From Bremerella alba (GTDB taxonomy: Bacteria; Planctomycetota; Planctomycetia; Pirellulales; Pirellulaceae): DNA of 64,000 bases. A program made the position numbers and the translations under genes. The stretch's first letter is position 1. Every line of letters starts with the position of its first letter. Below the pieces are notes generated by a model, which saw only the letters and a list, made by a program, of their open reading frames with translations, was not told the DNA's origin and ran no database searches. Location of the stretch: contig NZ_JABRWO010000012.1 in assembly GCF_013618625.1 (NCBI RefSeq), forward strand, positions 1 to 64,000, read 5' to 3'. Shown piece by piece: positions 53,227 through 62,125 of the stretch.

Positions 53227-54906
53227 TTAATTGGGGCTTCCGATCCAGGTCTGCAAGATTCCCAAAGCCGTATCAGGATCTTCCCGAACCATGTCAGCCA
53301 GTTCGTTTTTCAAGTTAGGACCGCTGCCTTGGGCGAAGCGTTTCTTCAGTAGGCCTTGCATCGATCCGTCAGGCTGGTCTTCCTTCTTGTCGTCTTTGGC
53401 TTGATCAGCGGCGGGGTCTTCGAGTTTCACTGCGTCGGACTGTTCGGCAGCACCAGCGCCGCTGCTGAGCATGCTCCGAAGCATCATCAGTCCCACAACC
53501 GCGAAACCAATCGTCGCCAAGGTTTGCCAATTGGTCGCCACCCAGGCCATGGCCGAATCAGCAACGACCAACTCCGGCGTTGGTGTTTCCGGAAGTTGAG
53601 GAGCCGTCCAGACGTAAACTTGTGGATAGGGATCGTCCCCCAAAGCTTGCTCAGGGAGCAAAGTGACGACGGTCTTTTCCACTGTCTTTTTAGTCTCGTC
53701 TTCGATTTTCTTGAGTTCGCCTGGGTCGGGGGCGTTGGCCTGCTGACCCGCTGCAGGCGGATTGCGTGAATTCCAAACGTCGACGTAATACTGACTCGGA
53801 ATGCTAACCGAAACGGTGACTCGCTTCGGTGTTAGCGATGCGACCTGCTTTTGGGTGTAATCCTGATTGGTAACAGCAAGCGTTTCCTCTCGATTCGATT
53901 CCGAGGTCTGCTCGCTCATCCGAGCCCCACTCAGCGCCGTTGCACGATTAGGACCTTGGGGAGCCTGGGCATTCAAACCGGGTTCGCCCGCATTGGTGGG
54001 TGTCCGCCTAACCTCCGAGGACTTCTCTGCCATCGAAGCCAGCGGCGTTGGTCGCGGGTCGTACTTGATTCCCTTTTCGATGCGGTTCATTTCTGGGTCG
54101 AGTTCGACATTGACCGTTACGTTGTTGCCGCTGATGAACCGCAGGGCGTTGTCGATCGTTTCGGTCCAGTGTTCCTCGAACCATTTCTTCCGCGAGGCGT
54201 ACGGGTCGTCGTTGACCGACGCCAAATCGTTATCTGAGCCGCTGAAAGTCCTCCGCGTGTTCAAGTCAGTCACCGAAACTTGTTCCGCACTGAGACCAGC
54301 GATCGAATGTGCGACGTAGTTCTGGACGCTTTTCACGGTCTTGAAATCGATTTCCTCTGAACCGCTGGGACGCACGACAACCGAGGCCGTATACACCTTT
54401 TTGCGTGGAAATCCCCCTTTGTCTTCAATGTCGTACTGGACCGAGGCGTACTCGATGCCGCGCATGTTTCGCAGTACCAACGCCATTTCCTTTTCTCGGG
54501 CTACCTTTTGTCGGTCCGAGCGATGGGCTTCCGATTCGAAGGGGCTTGCCTGGCCAATGGCGTCAGACATGCTGTCGTGAAAGTCGGGCGGAATCGCATT
54601 GTTTTTCACGAGTGCGGCAATGTAATCGACACGTCGACTCCGCGGCACATAGATTTGACTGCCGATCACTTCATAGTCGTCGAGCGTTTCCGAAGCGAAC
54701 GCCGCGAGAATCGCCTTTTGATCGGCCGGGGCAATGGGCGAGCCAGAAAGAATCGGCACGTCCTTTTGGAACATATTAGTTTGAAAGAGAAAGGCAACGC
54801 TTGTCACAATGGCAACGACCAAGAGGCCTGCGATGATCCGGGAACCGGGTGTCATCGAGACAAACAGGTCTTTGATTTGTTCAAACGCCTTGTTCAAGAA
54901 GTCCAT
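53227..54906 (-). CDS. fliF: Flagellar MS-ring protein FliF
   Basis: A 559-residue protein that builds the membrane ring carrying the rotor. The ATG at 54906 (AAGGG 8 bases upstream) is preferred over one 15 bases earlier. Two membrane helices lie near 22-42 and in the region WQTLATIGFAVVGLMMLRSM (about 460). Ring-building motifs are VARAKEMALVLR-like (VAREKEMALVLRNMRGIEYA) and SVQNYVAHSIAGLSAEQVSV. The C-terminus (TALGILQTWIGSPN) is the FliG-binding tail. Confidence 0.96.
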   Translation of the reverse strand: MDFLNKAFEQIKDLFVSMTPGSRIIAGLLVVAIVTSVAFLFQTNMFQKDVPILSGSPIAPADQKAILAAFASETLDDYEVIGSQIYVPRSRRVDYIAALVKNNAIPPDFHDSMSDAIGQASPFESEAHRSDRQKVAREKEMALVLRNMRGIEYASVQYDIEDKGGFPRKKVYTASVVVRPSGSEEIDFKTVKSVQNYVAHSIAGLSAEQVSVTDLNTRRTFSGSDNDLASVNDDPYASRKKWFEEHWTETIDNALRFISGNNVTVNVELDPEMNRIEKGIKYDPRPTPLASMAEKSSEVRRTPTNAGEPGLNAQAPQGPNRATALSGARMSEQTSESNREETLAVTNQDYTQKQVASLTPKRVTVSVSIPSQYYVDVWNSRNPPAAGQQANAPDPGELKKIEDETKKTVEKTVVTLLPEQALGDDPYPQVYVWTAPQLPETPTPELVVADSAMAWVATNWQTLATIGFAVVGLMMLRSMLSSGAGAAEQSDAVKLEDPAADQAKDDKKEDQPDGSMQGLLKKRFAQGSGPNLKNELADMVREDPDTALGILQTWIGSPN

Positions 54907-54988
54907 CCGTGGACCCTTCAAGCTGCGGAATCGTGTTGATTAATTGGTATCGTAACCGTCGAATCCTTCGGCGGTTATTGTCTTTCTC

Positions 54989-55291
54989 TTAAACTCGAAT
55001 GTCTTTCACTTCGGCATAGGCTTGCATCATCTTGTTGCGAACCTGAAGCATCATTTTGAAGGACATGTCGGCTTTTTGGACGGCGGTCAACACCTCGGCC
55101 GGGTTAACGTCGCCACCGGTAAACAGGGACTCGACCGCACGGTCGGCGTCCTGTTGCATTTGGTTGACTTCTTGAATTCCTTCGAGCAGGAATTTACCGA
55201 ACGACTCAGGCCCACTATCCGGCTTGCCTGGCAAGGGATTGGGGGTCTGAGGGATGCTCAGTTGCTGTTGGATTGCGTTAATGGATGCCAT
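54989..55291 (-). CDS. fliE: Flagellar hook-basal body protein FliE
   Basis: A 100-residue rod adapter linking the MS ring and rod. The C-terminal pattern VLTAVQKADMSFKMMLQVRN, then KMMQAYAEVKDIRV is standard, as is SFGKFLLEGIQEVNQMQQDA. It lies 19 bases after flgC and 82 before fliF. Confidence 0.94.
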   Translation of the reverse strand: MASINAIQQQLSIPQTPNPLPGKPDSGPESFGKFLLEGIQEVNQMQQDADRAVESLFTGGDVNPAEVLTAVQKADMSFKMMLQVRNKMMQAYAEVKDIRV

Positions 55292-55310
55292 CGGGGGGAA
55301 GTTCCATCAA

Positions 55311-55733
55311 TTACGCCAAAATACGCAGCGTTTGGCTCGTCATGTTCTTGGTCATTTCAATCACACCCACGTTCGACTCGTAGGCTCGGCTTGCCTCCAA
55401 GGCATCGACAAATTGTTCGGTCATATCGACATTCGGATACTCGACATATCCCTTCCACTTTCCATCCTTGATTGCCAAGGGATGGTCAGGTTGCCATCGT
55501 CGCTTCGGCTCGACATCGTTCTCACGGACCTCGGCAACCTTCACTCCGGCGGCACCGCTGGACGTTGCCAACTGGTGGTCGGTTTCCAGGATGACGTGCT
55601 TGGCCTTGTAAGGCCCAATACGACCATTGGCGTCACGTAGCGAGGACATGTTCGCAATGTTCTGCGAAATCGTGGTCAGGCGTTCGCGCTGGGCGATAAG
55701 CCCACTGGTGCTGATATCCAAGGCGGAGATCAT
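55311..55733 (-). CDS. flgC: Flagellar rod protein FlgC
   Basis: A 140-residue proximal rod subunit. The family start MISALDISTSGLIAQRERLT, then the NIANMSS turn, and the end VGVIEMTKNMTSQTLRILA with DMTEQFVDALEASRAYE are typical. It follows flgB by 41 bases. Confidence 0.95.
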   Translation of the reverse strand: MISALDISTSGLIAQRERLTTISQNIANMSSLRDANGRIGPYKAKHVILETDHQLATSSGAAGVKVAEVRENDVEPKRRWQPDHPLAIKDGKWKGYVEYPNVDMTEQFVDALEASRAYESNVGVIEMTKNMTSQTLRILA

Positions 55734-55774
55734 GAGGACGTCCTTTCCTGACTTAATAAAATCCGTTAAGGGAG

Positions 55775-56188
55775 TTAAACGCGTTCACTAATAGCGACGC
55801 TTAGCAATCGAAACTGGCTTTCCATGATTGCCAAGGCCGTGTTGTGCATCGTCTGGTTCTTGGACAACTCGGCAACTTGTCTTTCGATGTCGAGGTTACT
55901 CTCGTCGTGAAACAAAATGCCGTTGAGCGAGTCTTGGACATCTCGCATCGGGTCGCCCTCTTTGGTGTGGACGAGTCCCTGCGAGATCGGTTCGTTCGGG
56001 TTGTTCTTGCGCTCGATCGCTTCGGACAGTACTTCGTGAAAGCGATCGACGTTCAGGTCGCGTCCCTTGTAACCCGGCACGCGTTGATTGGCGATGTTGG
56101 TCGCCAGAATGGAGTGTCGCTTCTGCGCGAAGTTAACGACCTGTTCGAGAACAGGAACGGTATTCGCATTGAAGATCGAGTTTTCCAT
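55775..56188 (-). CDS. flgB: Flagellar rod protein FlgB
   Basis: A 137-residue proximal rod subunit. RHSILATNIANQRVPGYKGR (about 29-48) is the shared rod motif, and the end QTMHNTALAIMESQFRLL is the C-terminal helix. It is the first gene of the large operon; its start lies about 23 bases downstream of the predicted transcript start of a -24/-12 promoter. Confidence 0.95.
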   Translation of the reverse strand: MENSIFNANTVPVLEQVVNFAQKRHSILATNIANQRVPGYKGRDLNVDRFHEVLSEAIERKNNPNEPISQGLVHTKEGDPMRDVQDSLNGILFHDESNLDIERQVAELSKNQTMHNTALAIMESQFRLLSVAISERV

Positions 56189-56222
56189 CGTGGGCTTCCT
56201 TACGCTAGTCGCCTGATCAATT

Positions 56223-56237
56223 GCAAAGGGTGTGCCG
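56223..56237 (-). promoter_or_regulatory. Sigma-54 (-24/-12) promoter of flgB operon
   Basis: On the minus strand CGGCACACCCTTTGC matches the sigma-54 pattern TGGCAC-N5-TTGC, with GG and GC separated by exactly 10 bases. Its -12 end is about 35 bases before the flgB ATG. It fits the sigma-54 activator gene just upstream. Confidence 0.75.
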
Positions 56238-56273
56238 ATCTAAGCACATTAGCGTTAAATCCTGGTCACCTGC

Positions 56274-56383
56274 CCGCAAAGTTTGCCTGGTTCGGCAAAT
56301 CTTGCAGCAAGTCGCTTAGCGATTAATCTTTGGGAAGCGAATACCGGCAATTCTTGCCGCAACGTTTCCGGAATGTTTTGCCG
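56274..56383 (-). promoter_or_regulatory. Four palindromic sites, probable activator-binding region
   Basis: Four 15-base sites resemble CGGCAA-N3-TTGCCG: 56274-56288 (10 of 12), 56293-56307 (11 of 12), 56345-56359 (perfect), 56369-56383 (10 of 12). They lie 40-160 bases upstream of the -24/-12 promoter, at the distance used by NtrC-type enhancers, and between that promoter and an NtrC-type gene. They are likely sites of that regulator. Confidence 0.6.
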
Positions 56384-56406
56384 ATAGCACATCCTGCACG
56401 CCCTCT

Positions 56407-57819
56407 TTAAACATGGGCAAAAGTACGAGCCCGGGGTGCCAAGCCGTAGCTTCGCAGCTTATTACTTAACGTTCGCACACTGATACCAAGAGCCGTTGCG
56501 GTCTTTTCGCGATGCCCTTCGTAATGCTCGAGCGTTTGCTCAATTAGTTGTCGCTCCATATCTTCCAGCCGCATTCCGACCACGGAAACGTCGCCGGTCG
56601 ACTGCAGCGAAATCGGTTCCTGGCTGCTCTCGGTCAACCAAGGGCGAATCTGTTCGGGAGTTAAGTCGTGACCGATCGTCAGCAATGCGGCTCGCGTGAC
56701 GATGTTCTCCAATTCACGGACGTTGCCTGGCCAAGGATGACTTTGCAACAGGTCCATCGCCGAATCCGCAACGGTCAGCATTTCGCGACCAACACGAATC
56801 ACTGCCGCGTTCAGGAAGTAATCGACCAACATTGGAATGTCTTCGGTTCGATTGCGAAGTGGCGGCAGTTCAATCGGAACGACGTTCAACCGATAGTAAA
56901 GGTCTTGCCGAAACCGATTGGCTGAGACTTCCGCCAGTAGGTCGCGGTTCGAGGTCGCTAACACACGAACGTCTGCTTCCACTGTCGCACTGCTGCCCAC
57001 TTTCTCGAATCGTCTCTCTTGGAGCACGCGAAGCAGTTTGGCCTGTAGTGGCAGATCGATCTCGGTGATTTCGTCGAGCAAAATGGTTCCTCTGTCGGCC
57101 AGTTCAAAGCGACCAATCCGGGAATGATCGGCACTGGTAAACGCGCCACGCTCGTGTCCGAACAATTCGCTCTCCATCAGGTGAGCCGAAAGAACCGGAC
57201 AATTCAGGCTGATCATCGCTTCGGCACGACGGCGACTGGCTTGATGAATCGATCGAGCAACCAGTTCCTTACCGGTGCCGCTTTCGCCGGTGATTAAGAT
57301 CGTTTCGTCTGTCGGAGCCACCAGATCGATACGCTGTCGCAATGTCTGCATGGCAGGGCTGCTACCGATCATCACGACACTGTCACTGTCGCCACCAGGC
57401 GGAATCGCCGTCGCGCGATCGCCACGACTGGTCGACTCGATGGCCCTTTGAATAGCTGATTCCAAATTTTCGACCTGCACAGGCTTTTCCAGGTAGTCGA
57501 GCGCGCCGAACCGCATCGCATCGACCGCTGTGTGAATGCTTCCGTGTGCGGTGACCATAACCAGCTGAGTTTTTTCATGCTTTGCACGTACTTCGCGTAC
57601 TAGCTGCAAGCCATCCATCCCGGGCATTTGCAAGTCAGTCACCACGACATCGAACGCCTGCTTGGCCAGCCGATCAAGCGCCTCGCGACCGCTACCACAA
57701 CAGGCCGTTTGATATCCAATCATGGAAACGGCATCGCCCAGGCTTTCACGCGAGTGCGGGTTGTCGTCGACAATCAGAACGGAATGACTTGGAGTGCTCT
57801 TTTTCATTGCGTCGATCAT
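56407..57819 (-). CDS. Sigma-54-dependent response regulator (FlrC/FleR/NtrC type)
   Basis: A 470-residue activator. The receiver domain has the phosphorylation Asp62 (VVVTDLQMPGMDG). The AAA+ domain has Walker A GESGTGKE (178-185) and Walker B-like GTILLDEITEIDLPLQAKLL. The sigma-54 contact loop reads GAFTSA (225-230) instead of GAFTGA, a Gly-to-Ser change that may weaken or alter sigma-54 contact. The end is a Fis-like helix-turn-helix (HREKTATALGISVRTLSNKL). It overlaps the kinase gene by 4 bases. Probable target: the adjacent flgB operon. Confidence 0.92.
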   Translation of the reverse strand: MIDAMKKSTPSHSVLIVDDNPHSRESLGDAVSMIGYQTACCGSGREALDRLAKQAFDVVVTDLQMPGMDGLQLVREVRAKHEKTQLVMVTAHGSIHTAVDAMRFGALDYLEKPVQVENLESAIQRAIESTSRGDRATAIPPGGDSDSVVMIGSSPAMQTLRQRIDLVAPTDETILITGESGTGKELVARSIHQASRRRAEAMISLNCPVLSAHLMESELFGHERGAFTSADHSRIGRFELADRGTILLDEITEIDLPLQAKLLRVLQERRFEKVGSSATVEADVRVLATSNRDLLAEVSANRFRQDLYYRLNVVPIELPPLRNRTEDIPMLVDYFLNAAVIRVGREMLTVADSAMDLLQSHPWPGNVRELENIVTRAALLTIGHDLTPEQIRPWLTESSQEPISLQSTGDVSVVGMRLEDMERQLIEQTLEHYEGHREKTATALGISVRTLSNKLRSYGLAPRARTFAHV

Positions 57820-58697
57820 GCGGCTGCCTTCAGAGATTTCATCGGAAACATAAGCGTAAATGCGGCACCGAAGTCAGGGCAGTTCATCGCGGAGACTTGC
57901 CCCTGATGGACTTCCACGACTCGCTGGACGATAGCCAGACCGAGACCAGTTCCGGTGCTCTTGGTGCTATAAAATGGATCGAAAATGCGCCGCACATCGG
58001 TGTGGGAAATCCCACAACCAGTGTCGGCAAACTCTATTTCCAGATGGCCGAAGTTAACCTGGGAGGTGATTGTCAGGATGCCTCCGTCAGGCATCACATC
58101 CAAAGCGTTGAGAATCAAGTTCAGAAACGCCCGCTTGAGCATGTCCTTATCGGACAGCAACATCTCTTGCTCGGTCAGATCGAGACGAACTTGAACGTTT
58201 TGGGCCTGAAATTGCGGCGCCAGATCTTCGCAGATTTCGCGGATCATTTGCGACGTCGGCACATAGGCTTGACTAGGCTGTCGATCGGCCGTGAAGTGCA
58301 GTAAGTCATCGACAGTCGTATTGAGCACGGTCAGACCGGACTCGATCTTGCCTACAATACGTTTTGTATCAGGGTCGCTATCTACTTTTCGTTTGAGCAG
58401 CCCTGTATAAAGCGTCAGCGGCATGAGGCCGTTGCGTACCTCGTGAGCGATATGCGACGCAACCAAACCAAGATCGGCCAGGCGATTCTTTCGTGCGAGT
58501 TCGCGATTTTTGACTTCCAACTCGTCGGACAATCTCGCCACTTCTTTGCGAAGCGATTCGTGCGTTTCTTGGAGACGCACGGTGGCTTTATCCCAGCACG
58601 AAAGCAGCTCGCGAAGATCAATCGACTCGTCATTGGCCGAGAGATTCCATAGGCGATTGCTGTCGGGCATCGTAGGTTCTTCGTTGGGAGAGGTCAT
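57816..58697 (-). CDS. Cytoplasmic histidine kinase (FlrB/FleS type)
   Basis: A 293-residue kinase without membrane helices. A coiled-coil region (about 38-75) leads to the H-box VASHIAHEVRNG with His85. The ATPase half has a FADTGCGISHTDVRRIFDPF N/G1 box and STGTGLGLAIVQRVVEVH G2 box. The lack of a sensor domain suggests it reads an internal state, as FlrB/FleS do for the flagellar basal body. Its stop overlaps the regulator start (ATGA). Confidence 0.92.
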   Translation of the reverse strand: MTSPNEEPTMPDSNRLWNLSANDESIDLRELLSCWDKATVRLQETHESLRKEVARLSDELEVKNRELARKNRLADLGLVASHIAHEVRNGLMPLTLYTGLLKRKVDSDPDTKRIVGKIESGLTVLNTTVDDLLHFTADRQPSQAYVPTSQMIREICEDLAPQFQAQNVQVRLDLTEQEMLLSDKDMLKRAFLNLILNALDVMPDGGILTITSQVNFGHLEIEFADTGCGISHTDVRRIFDPFYSTKSTGTGLGLAIVQRVVEVHQGQVSAMNCPDFGAAFTLMFPMKSLKAAA

Positions 58698-58715
58698 ATC
58701 TCTGGGGGCCCCTTC

Positions 58716-59174
58716 TTACTCGGCGGTTAAATCGAAGCCGCGACTTGCGGGCAAGTTCGTGTTGTTGTAAGCCGATGCGGAATCAGCGGCAGTGTGCGTC
58801 TCTTGAAGCATCTTCGAGATCTCGTCGCGATGCGTGGAGACGAGATCAGTGCTCTTCTGCTCTAACTGTTTCAGCTCCGTTAGCAGTACTTCACAATGCT
58901 TGGCCTTTTGGGAACACTGAGTGCGTTCGCTGGCACTTCGCCAAACTCGGGCATCTGGATTTTGGTGACGAAAGGGATCGATCGTACGATCAATCTGAGT
59001 CAATCTTTCAATCAACGTTTGCTTGGCAACCAACACACGCATCAAGTCGTCGATATGATCGTCATGCCCGGCCAATCTCAGTTGGTATTGCGAAAGGGTC
59101 AGCAATTGCGTCAGAACTTCGTGCTTCTGACCAATGAGCTGAGCCAGTTGATCGGTTTCCTCAATACAAGGCAT
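58716..59174 (-). CDS. Helical protein, possible FlgN-like export chaperone
   Basis: A 152-residue protein (ATG at 59174; the longer reading overlaps the TPR gene). It is all-helical and Gln/Leu/Thr-rich (LAQLIGQKHEVLTQLLTLSQ, then VLVAKQTLIERLTQIDRTI), like FlgN, the chaperone of hook-associated proteins. The two conserved cysteine-containing turns (MPCIEE and TQCSQKAKHC) are not standard FlgN features. Position between a TPR gene and the flagellar kinase supports a flagellar role. Confidence 0.55.
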   Translation of the reverse strand: MPCIEETDQLAQLIGQKHEVLTQLLTLSQYQLRLAGHDDHIDDLMRVLVAKQTLIERLTQIDRTIDPFRHQNPDARVWRSASERTQCSQKAKHCEVLLTELKQLEQKSTDLVSTHRDEISKMLQETHTAADSASAYNNTNLPASRGFDLTAE

Positions 59175-59191
59175 ACAAATCAGCTTTCCAG

Positions 59192-61717
59192 TTAAAGGGT
59201 GGCCCCTAACCAATCGAGGTAGTTTTGCCAGTCATCACGCGAACCATGAGTCGTCTCCGAATAGTCGATGCCATCGGCGAGGCGCGATAGCACAATCTTG
59301 GCCTGCTCGACCGTGCCTCGGGCTTCGGTCGATTGATTCATATAACGATAACAATTGGCAATCTGAACAAATGCTTCCAGCGAAACGGCTTCGGTTTGAT
59401 AACGATTCGAAGCGGTGGAATAGGCCTCGATCGCATCCTTGTAGCGTGCCAACTCGAACATGGCTGCCCCTTGTGCGAAGTAGCAGTTCCGCAAGATACT
59501 TGCCTCGACCGGATGAAGGTCAGCTTGCATTTCGAGTTTCGTCGTCAATTCGAATTCCAGGTCATTGTAAATCTCGATCGCGCTTTCGAGATGCTCCTTC
59601 ACTTCCTTGTCGAACTTGATCCGTTGCGTTTCAATGTTAACCAGGCGAAACTTCTTTTTAGGCAACATGGACGAACGCCGATGACACTCGGCGATCAGAT
59701 AGCGGGCACTGATCGAACGGGGATCGTCGGGGTAACGTCGGACGGCCGCATGCAGATACTTGATCGCACCCTTGTAGCTCTCGTTACTTTGCTCGAGAAA
59801 TTGAAACGCTTCGCGAGGAATGCTTTCGGGAGCTTCTAGAGCTCCTTTAACACGTGCCTGGGCTTCAAACATCTCCCCTTCCAGGTGCAACACTTGACCG
59901 AGTGCAAACAGCGAATCTTGCCATTCACGGCTGCTCGGCTCGAGTCGACCATCGTCGAGGTTGGCCGTCAAAACACTCTTGGCCTCGGCCAGCTTACCAA
60001 GTTCCATGTAGGCCTCGCCGCCGAGCACGCGGGCTTCGTAGACCGACGGATCTTTCGGGTAAAACTCTAGGCACTCATTAATTGGGCTCAAGGCATCTTC
60101 GGCTCGGTCGAGTGCGATCAAAGCTCGGGCCGTAGCAACCAAAGCTCGGGGCTGGTGCTCGCGGGTTTCATATCGCTGGTAATCGGCGAGAATCTCTACA
60201 GCCTTGCTGAAATCTTGGCCGCGAAGATAGGCCGAAGCGCTATTCCAGAGGTCATTCGTGTACTCGCTCGTAGCGAACCGATACTCAGCCAAATCCAGAT
60301 AAACCTTACCGGCACTGCGGAAACGAAACCGTGACTTCGCACGCAATTCAAGCGATTGATTGAAGGGTACTTCGTCAGCTTGCTGCTCGAGATAGTCCCC
60401 CCAAGCATGTTGCACATCGGCTTCGATCTGAAAGGCCTGATCAGCTGGAAATAAAGGACGCAGTGCCTGGGCGACTTCTACCGCTGGAGCGAATTTCTCG
60501 GCCGACTTCCAGGCGTCGATCGCTCGAGTCACGCGTTGACGGAAATCGACCTCGTCCACCCAAGGGTTTTCATACTTGCCGCTGAGCGTTGCTTCGCGAA
60601 GTGCTCGGCGATAGATCTCGACCGCTTCTTCGTCTTTATCTTCCGCACGAAGCAGTTCGGCCTCTTCTAGCCCAGCCGCCACGCTTTCTGGTGTTCGGTA
60701 GTAAATTTTCCGCGTACGGGTTGCTTGCTGCATCGCTTCGTCCAACTGCTCGTTGGCCCGCAGCATGACTGCCAGTAAGTACGAAGCCTTTCGAGTTGAA
60801 TCCGCCGCAACCAACTGATTGCTGGCGGCTTTGCGGAACAAACGAATTGCCGAGTTGAGCGAGTCCTGAGCCTGTTCTTCTTCACCAGCTGATAGAGAAT
60901 CTTGATAGCGGCGACGTGCAACCAATCCCTGCACAATCACGCCGTCCACATAGCTTGGCGAAGTCGGTGGAATTTCTAGAATCGTCTCCAGCGTTTCATC
61001 AAGTTGCCCGAGTTCGAATTGAATACGGGCCAAGCGAATGTGGGCTTCTGATTTTTGCGTTGGTGTAAGAACCGGATGGGAATCGTATAGCCGACTCCAC
61101 TTCAATGCTTGCTCTAGATTTTCTGGCGTGGATGGCTGGATGGCCAAAAAGCAGTCGGCCAGAGCATTTTCGATTTCGAGCTGGTGCAAAGGATAGTCGG
61201 AATAAATTTTCGCGAGAGACTGGATAGCCTTTTCGTACTGTTTTGATTCCATCTGGCTAATACCCAACAGGTACTCGCCGCGAATTTTGTACTCAGGTGG
61301 AAATCCTCGCTCGCGGGCAGTTTCTAAATGCTGCACCGCTACGCGATAAACGGTCTCGCGGTCCTTGGGATTGAGAAACTCTTTCGCTTCGTCGTGCAGA
61401 ATCATGCCCAACAAAAATGGTGCCGCGCCTTGGTACGGCTCATGAACATGCAGGTCTTCGACATGGGTGCGAGCAATCTCTCGCGCTTTAGAGACCTCTC
61501 CGTTTTCGTAAGCCTCGATGGCTGCGGCTAAGGTTTGCTCTTCGGCTTCGCCACCGCGAACGAGTACCCACGAGATTCCAGAAACAAGCCCTGCCACGAT
61601 AACTGTTCCGGCAATCAGAAACATCCGATTGCCACCCAGCATGTCCATAAAACTACCACGAGGATTCGTCCCCTTGGTCGCTTCAGTTGCATCGCTTTGG
61701 TCAGTTTCCGTCGACAT
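59192..61717 (-). CDS. Large membrane-anchored TPR protein
   Basis: An 841-residue protein with one membrane helix (about 33-53, MFLIAGTVIVAGLVSGISWV) and about 15-18 tetratricopeptide-type helix pairs on the other side. Repeats with Ala/Gly/Tyr at standard places include EYLLGISQMESKQYEKAIQS and LGQVLHLEGEMFEAQARVKG. TPR arrays bind other proteins. It stands first in the TPR-FlgN-like-kinase-regulator group, 17 bases from the next gene. Exact role unknown. Confidence 0.8.
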   Translation of the reverse strand: MSTETDQSDATEATKGTNPRGSFMDMLGGNRMFLIAGTVIVAGLVSGISWVLVRGGEAEEQTLAAAIEAYENGEVSKAREIARTHVEDLHVHEPYQGAAPFLLGMILHDEAKEFLNPKDRETVYRVAVQHLETARERGFPPEYKIRGEYLLGISQMESKQYEKAIQSLAKIYSDYPLHQLEIENALADCFLAIQPSTPENLEQALKWSRLYDSHPVLTPTQKSEAHIRLARIQFELGQLDETLETILEIPPTSPSYVDGVIVQGLVARRRYQDSLSAGEEEQAQDSLNSAIRLFRKAASNQLVAADSTRKASYLLAVMLRANEQLDEAMQQATRTRKIYYRTPESVAAGLEEAELLRAEDKDEEAVEIYRRALREATLSGKYENPWVDEVDFRQRVTRAIDAWKSAEKFAPAVEVAQALRPLFPADQAFQIEADVQHAWGDYLEQQADEVPFNQSLELRAKSRFRFRSAGKVYLDLAEYRFATSEYTNDLWNSASAYLRGQDFSKAVEILADYQRYETREHQPRALVATARALIALDRAEDALSPINECLEFYPKDPSVYEARVLGGEAYMELGKLAEAKSVLTANLDDGRLEPSSREWQDSLFALGQVLHLEGEMFEAQARVKGALEAPESIPREAFQFLEQSNESYKGAIKYLHAAVRRYPDDPRSISARYLIAECHRRSSMLPKKKFRLVNIETQRIKFDKEVKEHLESAIEIYNDLEFELTTKLEMQADLHPVEASILRNCYFAQGAAMFELARYKDAIEAYSTASNRYQTEAVSLEAFVQIANCYRYMNQSTEARGTVEQAKIVLSRLADGIDYSETTHGSRDDWQNYLDWLGATL

Positions 61718-62056
61718 CGAAATTTGTTCTCAAGTTCCTTAGTGGCTCAAGTCGATATCGACAACGGGTAGGTTCGCTTTCGACTTTTCACAAGGTCATT
61801 CAAATACAATCGCGACTTTCTGCGAGCGCACGCAGCCGCGCATATTTTCGCGGGACAATATGTACAGAAATGCAGGGAAACAGGTCAAGACAGGATTGAT
61901 GAGATCTTTCGCTGCGACCGATTGAAATGACCTACAAGTCCCTATGCCCGCCATTAGGAGGCTATCTGTGGCGACAGCAATGACAGCATGTAAAATTCCC
62001 GGCCTAGCCGATAACTTTTCACAGGGAAACGCTGACAACCCTGGAGGAACGCCAAA
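61718..62056. other. Spacer upstream of the flagellar regulatory operon
   Basis: About 340 bases between the TPR gene and the hydrolase terminator. It must hold the TPR-operon promoter, but I find no clear -24/-12 or sigma-28 site in the minus direction. On the plus strand TAAA (61991) and GCCGATAA (62007-62014) stand 12 bases apart; this is short for sigma-28 and has no gene downstream. Confidence 0.45.
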
Positions 62057-62083
62057 GAAAAAACCCTCGCTAATGCGAGGGTT
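62057..62083 (-). terminator. Terminator of the alpha/beta-hydrolase gene
   Basis: On the minus strand AACCCTCGC pairs with GCGAGGGTT (62075-62083 with 62062-62070), loop ATTA, followed by TTTTTTC. It lies about 45 bases past the stop. Confidence 0.88.
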
Positions 62084-62125
62084 ATGCGGTGTGTTTAAGT
62101 GAGGACCAGCCTGGCAATGGGCGAG

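Noticed and set aside
61991-62014. Sigma-28-like promoter on the plus strand (TAAA then GCCGATAA)
   Set aside because: The spacing is 12 bases, shorter than the 14-16 of known sites, and no plus-strand gene follows.
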